From NCBI RefSeq assembly GCF_013362995.1, contig NZ_JABWDV010000293.1, positions 1 to 37,145 on the forward strand: a stretch of 37,145 bases of DNA, read 5' to 3'. The position numbers and the translations under genes were made by a program. The stretch is from Streptomyces sp. TRM64462 (lineage in GTDB: Bacteria; Actinomycetota; Actinomycetes; Streptomycetales; Streptomycetaceae). Below are positions 31,754 to 37,145 of this stretch, one piece after another (within the stretch, counting starts at the first letter, position 1; each line of letters starts with the position of its first letter). The notes under the pieces are model-generated. The model was not told where the DNA came from, did no database searches, and worked only from the letters and a program-made list of their open reading frames with translations.

Positions 31754-31910
31754 GTCCGCTCCGTACCTCCGCTGCGGCCGCCAGGAGCCCTCACGATAAC
31801 GGGCGCCCCCGTCCGGCCCGAGACCGGGGCGGGAGCGGCGCCGTAGCAGGGCAGGGGGCCGGACGGAGCACGCAACTCCGCCCGCCCGGAGCGCCGTTGG
31901 GACCGGCTCC

Positions 31911-32957
31911 TTACGACGCCCCCACCGGAACCCCCGCCTCCAGGTTCAGCACCGTGCCCCGCTCCCGCGCGCGCAGCGCCCAGCGCAGCCGCTCGTACCG
32001 CACCGGGGGCAGCATCCCGGCGGCCTCCTGTTCGCTCGCGAACCGCCAGCCGCGCAGCTCGGAGCCGGGCAGCAGGACGCGGTCGGCCTGCGTCCCGGTG
32101 AGCCGGCCGCCGTCGAAGAGCAGCCGCAGCCCCCCGTAACCGGGCGGGGCCGGCGGCTCCCAGTCGACGACGAGGAGTCTGGGTACGGCGGCGAGCTCGA
32201 GCCCCGTCTCCTCGGCGACCTCCCGCATCGCGGCCCGTGCCGGGGCCTCGCCCCGCTCCACGACCCCGCCGGGGAACTCCCAGCCGGGCTTGTAGGTCGG
32301 GTCGACGAGGAGCACCCGGTCGTGCTCGTCGAAGAGCAGCACACCCGCGGCGAGGGTCTCGCCGGTGGGCTCCGGCGTCTGTACGATCCCGCACACGCCG
32401 GCGTCGCCCGTGCGTACGGCGTCGGCGATGGCCTTGGCCGTGGCCTCCGGGGTGAGGGAGCCGTTGTCGACGGCGTACGCGTCGGCGGCGAGCCAGCCGT
32501 CGAGCGCCGCGCGGTAGGGGGCGATGTGGTCGTACGCCCACCGCCGGACCCGTTCGCCTGCGGCCGGGTCGTCGACGGACGCGACCCGTCCGGCTATCCG
32601 TTCGCGCAGGATCGTTTCCTCTTGTGTGAGGACGACATGGCGGACGGTGACACGGCGGGAGGCGAGCCCGCCGAAGATCTCGTCGCGGTACTCCTGCCTG
32701 AGCACGGTCATCGGTACCACCAGCACGCCGCCCACCTCGGCCAGCAGCGCCGCCGCGGTGTCCACGACGAGGCGCCGCCAGATCGGCAGGTCCTGGAAGT
32801 CGCGGGTCCCGGCGAGCCGCTCGGGCGGAAGCAGCCCGGGCAGTGCGCGGCCGATCAGCTCAGGGTCGAACAAGGTGCTGTTCGGGATCAGATCGATCAG
32901 TTCGCGCGCGGCAGTGGTCTTGCCGGCGCCGAACGCACCGTTGATCCAGACGATCAC
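31911..32957 (-). CDS. Fusion of a TmrB-like P-loop domain and a Nudix hydrolase
   Basis: A 348-residue bifunctional protein. Residues 1-185 form a P-loop kinase-like domain resembling TmrB tunicamycin-resistance proteins and small AAA_33-type kinases: Walker A NGAFGAGKTT (6-15), FQDLPIWRRLVVDTAAALL, VLVVPMTVLRQEYRDEIF and LTQEETILRERIAGR. Residues 200-340 are a Nudix domain with a complete box, Gly231 to Leu253 (Glu237, REVAEE at 245-250), preceded by YKPGWEFPG. Thus phosphorylation or resistance activity may be combined with hydrolysis of a nucleoside diphosphate derivative. GTG 32957 is preceded by GAGGGGG 5 nt away. It follows the DUF3048 gene on the same strand after 204 bp that include a hairpin, so it is probably transcribed separately. 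Confidence 0.87.
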   Translation of the reverse strand: MIVWINGAFGAGKTTAARELIDLIPNSTLFDPELIGRALPGLLPPERLAGTRDFQDLPIWRRLVVDTAAALLAEVGGVLVVPMTVLRQEYRDEIFGGLASRRVTVRHVVLTQEETILRERIAGRVASVDDPAAGERVRRWAYDHIAPYRAALDGWLAADAYAVDNGSLTPEATAKAIADAVRTGDAGVCGIVQTPEPTGETLAAGVLLFDEHDRVLLVDPTYKPGWEFPGGVVERGEAPARAAMREVAEETGLELAAVPRLLVVDWEPPAPPGYGGLRLLFDGGRLTGTQADRVLLPGSELRGWRFASEQEAAGMLPPVRYERLRWALRARERGTVLNLEAGVPVGAS

Positions 32958-33064
32958 GGTTCCCCCTCTTCCGTTGGCCCCCAGTGGATTGCCCGCAACA
33001 CCCTGCCACGGAAACCCGCGTACGCCAGGCGCGTGGCCGTAACGCCCCGGAGGCCGTGGGGTTT

Positions 33065-33089
33065 CGTGCCGGAGGCGCACACCGGCACG
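33065..33089. terminator. Stem-loop CGTGCCGG-N9-CCGGCACG after the DUF3048 gene
   Basis: Perfect 8-bp stem with a 9-nt loop, about 72 bp beyond the minus-strand stop at 33162. No T-run follows. It probably separates the DUF3048 gene from the downstream fusion gene. Confidence 0.5.
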
Positions 33090-33123
33090 GACCGTGAAAG
33101 GGGCCCGAGTTGGCCGGATCCGG

Positions 33124-33132
33124 TGGTAAGGT
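33124..33132 (+). promoter_or_regulatory. Extended -10-like element TGGTAAGGT with no gene downstream
   Basis: TGG directly followed by TAAGGT (33127-33132) on the plus strand. A transcript would run antisense into the 3' end of the DUF3048 gene. No good -35. Confidence 0.25.
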
Positions 33133-33161
33133 CCCCCGCTCCCACGCCCGTGCCGCACCGG

Positions 33162-34208
33162 TCACCGGGCGGCGAGCACCACCCACACCGGGCCGGGCGC
33201 GAAGGCGAACGGGGCGCCGGACGGCGTGGTGAACGACGTGCCGGCGGCGGCGCCGCCCCTGCTCCAGCGCGCCTCGTACACCTTGCTGTCCCGCAGCACG
33301 AGCGCGGTTCCGGAGCCGACGGTCTCCGTGTACGGGGTGACGTTTCCGCCACTGTCCTTGAACGCGGAGGGCCGTACGGTGACGTGCTGGACGACGACGG
33401 TGGGCGCGCCGACCCGCTTGCCGTCCGTGGTGCGGGCGGCGGTGCCGTCCATGGTGACGAGCCACCGCTTCTCGGGCGCCGACCAGGTGAACGTGTACTG
33501 GGCGGCGGGGAACCGCACGGAGTGCGCGTTCACGGGCCGCCCGCCCGCCGGCTCGGCCCCGAACCGGAACCCGATGTCCCGCGCCTTGTCGGCGGCCGGG
33601 GCCGCGGCGAGCGCCCGCTCGGGCAGCAGGTACAGGTTGTGCGGCGCGGGCCGGCCCGGCTCCCGTACGTACGCCTGCGGCACGCGTTCGGGCGGCAGCG
33701 CGTACAGCGGCGCGTCCTGCACGAAGCCCTTCAGGGCGGTGCGCACCCCGGAGTACGCGAGGGCCGGCCGGCCGAACTGGCGCAGCAGCTCCACGTCCGA
33801 CTCGCGGGCGCTGCGCACGGGGCCGATCCGGGGCGGCTGCTGCGACGAGTAGACGGCCAGCAACCGGGTGAGGCCGCCCTCGACCTGCTCGACGTAGACG
33901 ATGTCGGCGGCGCCGAGCCCGGTGTGGGGCCGGGCCGCCCGTACGTTGTCGATCTTCACGGCCAGGACGGGGCCGGCACGGCCGGGCAGGCCCGTGAACG
34001 GCGAGACCGCGGCCGGGGTGGGGGCGGTGGGCGTGGGGGTCGGTGTGGGGGACGGGGTCGTCGTCGGGGCGGCCGGGGGCTTCGTCGAGGCGCCGCGCCG
34101 GGGTTCGGGGGAGCCCCTGCTCAGCACGAGGGCGAGCACGACCGCGAGGGCCGCCACCACCGCGATGGCGGCCCCGACCACCGGTTTCCGCAAGCGCAGG
34201 CCAGCCAT
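33162..34208 (-). CDS. DUF3048 family (YerB-like) membrane-anchored extracytoplasmic protein
   Basis: A 348-residue protein. An N-terminal signal anchor lies at about residues 9-29 (VVGAAIAVVAALAVVLALVL), without a lipobox cysteine. A Pro/Thr linker (TPSPTPTPTPTAPTP) is followed by two DUF3048 domains. The N-terminal domain includes VLAVKIDNVRAARPHTGLG and ADIVYVEQVEGGLTRLLAVY. The C-terminal one includes PVNAHSVRFPAAQYTFTWSA and DSKVYEARWSRGG. Homologues such as YerB are lipoproteins of unclear function at the cell envelope. GGAGG lies about 13 nt before ATG 34208, slightly far. It lies downstream of the ROK kinase gene on the same strand, across a repeat-filled gap. Confidence 0.9.
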   Translation of the reverse strand: MAGLRLRKPVVGAAIAVVAALAVVLALVLSRGSPEPRRGASTKPPAAPTTTPSPTPTPTPTAPTPAAVSPFTGLPGRAGPVLAVKIDNVRAARPHTGLGAADIVYVEQVEGGLTRLLAVYSSQQPPRIGPVRSARESDVELLRQFGRPALAYSGVRTALKGFVQDAPLYALPPERVPQAYVREPGRPAPHNLYLLPERALAAAPAADKARDIGFRFGAEPAGGRPVNAHSVRFPAAQYTFTWSAPEKRWLVTMDGTAARTTDGKRVGAPTVVVQHVTVRPSAFKDSGGNVTPYTETVGSGTALVLRDSKVYEARWSRGGAAAGTSFTTPSGAPFAFAPGPVWVVLAAR

Positions 34209-34279
34209 CGGAGTGACACCACCTCCAGTCCACCACGCGCCGTCCCACGCCGCACGACGGCACCCCCGGCCCCACGGAC

Positions 34280-34383
34280 GGCCGCGCAGGCCCGAGCGCA
34301 GGTCCAGGCGCAGGCGTACGCGCGGGCCCAAACGCGCAGGTCCGAAGCGCGCAGGCGCACGCGCGGGCCCACGCGCACGTCCG
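34280..34383. repeat. 38-39-bp degenerate tandem repeat between the ROK and DUF3048 genes
   Basis: On the minus strand, units begin CGGACGTGCGCG (34383), CGGACCTGCGCG (34344) and TGGACCTGCGCT (34306), with a shared GGGCCCGCGCGT core. About 2.7 copies. The 34209-34406 gap has no supported gene. Confidence 0.65.
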
Positions 34384-34406
34384 CAGCGCAAGCAGGTGCG
34401 CCCGGT

Positions 34407-35411
34407 TCAGCGCCTCGTCGCCGGGTGTCCGTCCTCGGGCGCGCCGAGCAGCAGGGACGCGGCGGCCGCCGCGCCCAGGAGGCCCGCGTCGTTGCCGGCC
34501 CGCGCCGGGACGACCGTCAGGTCGTGGACGAACGACAGGGTGGCGTAGTCGCGCAGGGCGCGGCGCAGGGGCGCGAACAGGGTCTCGCCGGCGCCCGCCA
34601 CTCCCCCGCCGATGACCGCGATGTCGACCTCCACGAGGCTCGCCGTCGCGGCGATGCCCGCCGCCAGGGCCCGGGCGGCGCGGTCGAAGGAGGCGCGGGC
34701 CACCGCGTCGCCCGCGTGCGCGGCCACGGCGACGGCGGCCGCCGAGGTGTCGCCGTCGGGGCCCGGCCGCCAGCCGTTCTCCAGGGCCCGGCGGGCGATG
34801 TTGGGTCCGCTGGCGAGCCGTTCGACGCAGCCGCGGCCGCCGCAGGGGCACGGGTCGCCGTCCAGGTCGACGCTCATGTGGCCGATGTGACCGGCGTTTC
34901 CGGTGGGGCCCGGGTGCAGGCGGCCGTCGAGCACGAGGCCGCCGCCGACGCCGGTCGACACGACCATGCACAGGGCGTTGTCGTGGCCCCGGGCGGCGCC
35001 GTGCCGGTGCTCGGCCGCCGTCATGGCGACGCCGTCGCCGACGAGGGCGACCGGCAGGTGCCCGCCGGTGGCCTCGCGGACGCGCGCGACGAGCGGATAG
35101 CCGCGCCAGCCGGGCACGTTGACGGGGCTTACGGTGCCTGCGGCCGCGTCGACGGGACCCGCGCTGCCGATGCCCACGGCGACCGCCCCGGCCCACAGCG
35201 GGGACGCGGCGAGCTCGGCGAGCACGGCGGCGACGGCGCCCATCACCGTGTCGCCGTCCTCCTGCGCCGGCGTGGGCCGCCGGGCGCGCAGCAGGATCCG
35301 GCCGTCCCGGTCGACAAGGGCGCCCGCGATCTTGGTGCCGCCGATGTCGAGTGCGGCGACCAGGCCGGCGGACCCGTGTCGCGTACGTCTGTCCGTCGCC
35401 TCCGTGCACAT
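34407..35411 (-). CDS. ROK-family sugar kinase (glucokinase-like)
   Basis: A 334-residue ROK protein without a DNA-binding domain, so probably a hexose kinase acting in the cytoplasm. The ATP site is LDIGGTKIAGALVD (21-34), the sugar/catalytic region VGDGVAM has Asp126, and STGVGGGLVLDGRLHPG follows. The metal site CPCGGRGC has Cys188, 190 and 195, with His178. The usual ExGH motif reads HIGH (His175), a variant common in this actinobacterial subgroup that may affect sugar choice. GGGGGA lies about 10 nt before ATG 35411. It is divergent from a LacI repressor with the palindrome GACAACGTTGTC between them, so it is probably LacI-controlled. Confidence 0.9.
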   Translation of the reverse strand: MCTEATDRRTRHGSAGLVAALDIGGTKIAGALVDRDGRILLRARRPTPAQEDGDTVMGAVAAVLAELAASPLWAGAVAVGIGSAGPVDAAAGTVSPVNVPGWRGYPLVARVREATGGHLPVALVGDGVAMTAAEHRHGAARGHDNALCMVVSTGVGGGLVLDGRLHPGPTGNAGHIGHMSVDLDGDPCPCGGRGCVERLASGPNIARRALENGWRPGPDGDTSAAAVAVAAHAGDAVARASFDRAARALAAGIAATASLVEVDIAVIGGGVAGAGETLFAPLRRALRDYATLSFVHDLTVVPARAGNDAGLLGAAAAASLLLGAPEDGHPATRR

Positions 35412-35484
35412 GACTGTCGGATCCCCCGTACCTGCTGTCGGACCTGCGGATTCTGATGGCGCTCCGTCCAGTCTTCCGGGTACT

Positions 35485-35496
35485 GACAACGTTGTC
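35485..35496. promoter_or_regulatory. LacI-type operator GACAACGTTGTC
   Basis: Perfect 12-bp palindrome with the central CG typical of LacI-family sites, between the divergent ROK kinase (start 35411) and LacI gene (start 35565). TATGCT at 35503-35508 is a candidate -10 for the repressor, so the site would overlap its promoter. Confidence 0.8.
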
Positions 35497-35564
35497 CAGG
35501 GCCTATGCTCGACGCCACACGCTTCCACGACCCGACGACAACCGACCGGACAGGACTGCGCACT

Positions 35565-36614
35565 GTGGCCGAGACCGCCCGGACCTCCCGGACCGCCCGC
35601 CGCCCCGACCACCGCTACGGCAACCGGCCCACCATGAAGGACGTGGCCGCCCGTGCGGGCGTCGGGCTCAAGACCGTCTCGCGCGTGGTGAACGGCGAGC
35701 CCGGTGTCACGCCCGACACCGAGCGCCGGGTCCAGGACGCCATCCAGGCGCTCGGCTTCCGCCGCAACGACAGCGCCCGGGTGCTGCGCAAGGGCCGTAC
35801 GGCGTCCGTCGGCCTGGTCCTGGAGGACCTGGCCGACCCGTTCTACGGGCCGCTCAGCCGCGCCGTCGAGGAGGTCGCCCGCGCCCACGGGGCCCTGCTC
35901 ATCAACGGGTCGAGCGCCGAGGACCCGGAGCGTGAGCAGGAGCTGGCGCTGGCGCTCTGCGCGCGCCGGGTCGACGGGCTCATCGTGATCCCGGCCGGCA
36001 CCGACCACCGGTACCTGGAGCCGGAGATCCGGGCCGGCGTCGCCATGGTCTTCGTGGACCGGCCCGCCGGGCGGATCGAGGCGGACACCGTCCTGTCGGA
36101 CAGCTTCGGCGGGGCCCGCGAGGGCGTCGCCCACCTCATCGCGCACGGCCACCGCAGGATCGGCTTCATCGGCGACCAGCCGCGCATCCACACCGCCGTG
36201 GAGCGGCTGCGCGGCTACCGTGCCGCCATGGAGGACGCGGGGCTGCCCGTCGACGGGTCCTGGATGTCCCTGGGCTCGACGGAGCCCGCGCGGGTACGGG
36301 ACGCGGTGGCCGCGATGCTGGACGGACCGGAGCCGGTGACCGCGCTGTTCGCGGGCAACAACCGGGTGACCGTGACCGTCGTACGGGAACTGGCCGGGCG
36401 CGACCGGCCGGTGGCCCTGGTCGGCTTCGACGACATCGAACTGGCCGACCTGCTGGGCATCACGGTCATCGCGCAGGACGCGGCGGCACTGGGCCGTACG
36501 GCGGCGGAGCGGCTGTTCCTCCGCCTGGACGGCGCCCACGAGGCGCCGGCCCGCGTGGAGCTGGCGACGACGCTGATCCCGCGCGGCTCGGGCGAGATCC
36601 CGCCGGCGCGGTGA
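35565..36614 (+). CDS. LacI-family transcriptional repressor
   Basis: A 349-residue LacI-type regulator. A basic N-terminal tail precedes the helix-turn-helix (residues about 23-47, TMKDVAARAGVGLKTVSRVV, then NGEPGVT) and the hinge helix (DSARVLRKGRTASVG). The periplasmic-binding-protein-like sensor domain (70-340) includes GLVLEDLADPFYGPLSRAVE, LIVIPAGTDHRYLEPE, AHGHRRIGFIGDQP and VALVGFDDIELADLLGITVI. GTG 35565 is preferred: AGGA lies 9 nt upstream, whereas ATG 35505 sits inside the probable -10. The palindrome at 35485-35496 lies 69 bp upstream, indicating autoregulation and control of the divergent ROK kinase. The inducer is probably a sugar; which one cannot be told. Confidence 0.93.
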   Translation: MAETARTSRTARRPDHRYGNRPTMKDVAARAGVGLKTVSRVVNGEPGVTPDTERRVQDAIQALGFRRNDSARVLRKGRTASVGLVLEDLADPFYGPLSRAVEEVARAHGALLINGSSAEDPEREQELALALCARRVDGLIVIPAGTDHRYLEPEIRAGVAMVFVDRPAGRIEADTVLSDSFGGAREGVAHLIAHGHRRIGFIGDQPRIHTAVERLRGYRAAMEDAGLPVDGSWMSLGSTEPARVRDAVAAMLDGPEPVTALFAGNNRVTVTVVRELAGRDRPVALVGFDDIELADLLGITVIAQDAAALGRTAAERLFLRLDGAHEAPARVELATTLIPRGSGEIPPAR

Positions 36615-36645
36615 GCCGCCGGCAGCGGTGAGCCGCCGGGTCGGC

Positions 36646-37145
36646 TCAGCAGACGGGCAGGCCGGGCACCGGGCCGTCGTTGTCACCGCCCTTGATGTAG
36701 ACGGCGCTCACCCACACGTTGACGTTGCCGCTGTCGTCGTCCGTTCTGCCCCACCAGACGTTGGTCCACTGGCGGTACGTCTCGCGGCGGCCCAGGTTCG
36801 CCTGGCAGTAGAAGTAGTTGGTGCCGGCCTTGAGGACGCCCGCCTCGCTGCCGTCGCCGCGGTACGACGTGGCGGTGCGCCCGACCGTGCAGTTGTACTT
36901 GCCGCCGCCGATGGAGTGGCAGGTCGGCTTCTGGGAGCCGCCGTCGGTGCCCGTGCCGGGCGCGGCCGTCGACCGCGACGGGCTGGGCGGGCTGTCGGTC
37001 CGGCTCGCCGCCGACGCGGACGCCCCGTCGCTCGGCGTACCGCCGGCCGACGCGGACGCCGAGGCCGAGACGGGCGAGGAGGGGGACGGGGATGCGGACG
37101 CCCCGGCACCCGGCGCCGCCGGTATCCCGCTCTCGCCCGGCCGCT
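36646..37145 (-). CDS. C-terminal part of an exported or membrane-anchored protein (runs off the window)
   Basis: The last 166 codons of a longer protein whose start lies beyond the window. The visible part begins with an Ala/Ser/Pro-rich linker (SASASASAGGTPSDGASASA), typical of the exposed stalk of actinobacterial envelope proteins. A compact domain of about 90 residues follows: SQKPTCHSIGGGKYNCTVGR, AGVLKAGTNYFYCQANLGRR, QWTNVWWGRTDDDSGNVNVW, and KGGDNDGPVPGLPVC at the end. Four cysteines suggest two disulfides, consistent with an extracytoplasmic place. I know this domain from streptomycete proteins but not its function; SH3-like folds are one possibility. It converges with the LacI gene. 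Confidence 0.75.
   Translation of the reverse strand, partial: RPGESGIPAAPGAGASASPSPSSPVSASASASAGGTPSDGASASAASRTDSPPSPSRSTAAPGTGTDGGSQKPTCHSIGGGKYNCTVGRTATSYRGDGSEAGVLKAGTNYFYCQANLGRRETYRQWTNVWWGRTDDDSGNVNVWVSAVYIKGGDNDGPVPGLPVC

Noticed and set aside
31754..31805. Possible Zur-type box (CACGATAACGG) upstream of the permease operon
   Set aside because: Only one half resembles the AT-rich actinobacterial Zur palindrome; the other half is missing.
32322..35456. Long plus-strand open frame (1044 codons)
   Set aside because: It is antisense to the Nudix fusion, DUF3048 and ROK genes, with no domain in its translation.

Overview
The window looks like core-to-subterminal chromosome of a Streptomyces or a close relative. 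GC content is very high, codons almost always end in G or C, many starts are GTG, and several protein families are typical of streptomycetes (DUF6643, DUF6332, DUF4865, TerD, SHOCT proteins, mycothiol-dependent isomerase fold, RsbW-like ATPase). I support 36 protein genes, two of them cut by the window edges. I see no rRNA, tRNA, CRISPR array, transposase, integrase or phage module.

Layout. 1-2141 (minus): 5' part of apolipoprotein N-acyltransferase, a small two-span membrane protein and a glutamate-racemase-like protein. 2200-3477: an HpnB-type glycosyltransferase, divergent from the racemase. 3500-4807 (minus): a TerD-TerA two-domain stress protein. 5065-7246 (plus): DUF6643 protein, MOSC protein and an Rv1733c-like membrane protein. 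7247-7783: a gene-poor stretch with a 21-bp tandem repeat. 7784-10225: a large right-handed beta-helix protein fused to a CbxX/CfxQ-type AAA ATPase. Its 3' end overlaps a convergent polytopic membrane protein with a lipase-like GHSQG motif (10195-12660). 12832-14139: DeoR regulator and SRPBCC protein. 14180-15319 (minus): Cds1-like cysteine desulfhydrase. 15503-16553: small conserved protein and RsbW-like ATPase. 16572-18216: SHOCT protein, divergent from a TetR/DUF4865 operon that carries a perfect inverted-repeat operator.

18364-20543 (minus): methyltransferase and ROK repressor. 20674-24415 (plus): HhH DNA-repair-like protein, small soluble protein, MFS transporter, MDMPI-fold enzyme and DUF6332 membrane protein. 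24376-26375 (minus): NarL-type two-component system whose kinase has a His-rich N-terminus. 26634-27923 (minus): geranylgeranyl-reductase-family flavoprotein. 28166-29602: M20 dipeptidase. 29877-31753 (minus): two-gene permease/TIGR03943 unit with Cys-rich and His-containing segments. 31911-32957 (minus): P-loop (TmrB-like) plus Nudix fusion. 33162-34208 (minus): DUF3048 lipoprotein-like protein. 34407-36614: ROK sugar kinase divergent from a LacI repressor, with a perfect palindrome between them. 36646-37145 (minus): C-terminal part of an exported protein.

Three themes recur. First, about ten genes lack a Shine-Dalgarno sequence and instead have a -10-like hexamer exactly 6-7 nt before the start codon, the signature of leaderless mRNAs. 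Second, several regulators sit beside clear palindromic sites (TetR, LacI/ROK, MFS promoter). Third, short tandem repeats are frequent both in coding N-termini (units of 6, 9, 12, 18 and 21 bp) and in intergenic DNA (9, 12-14, 21 and 39 bp). The most unusual proteins are the beta-helix-AAA fusion, the P-loop-Nudix fusion and the His-rich histidine kinase.
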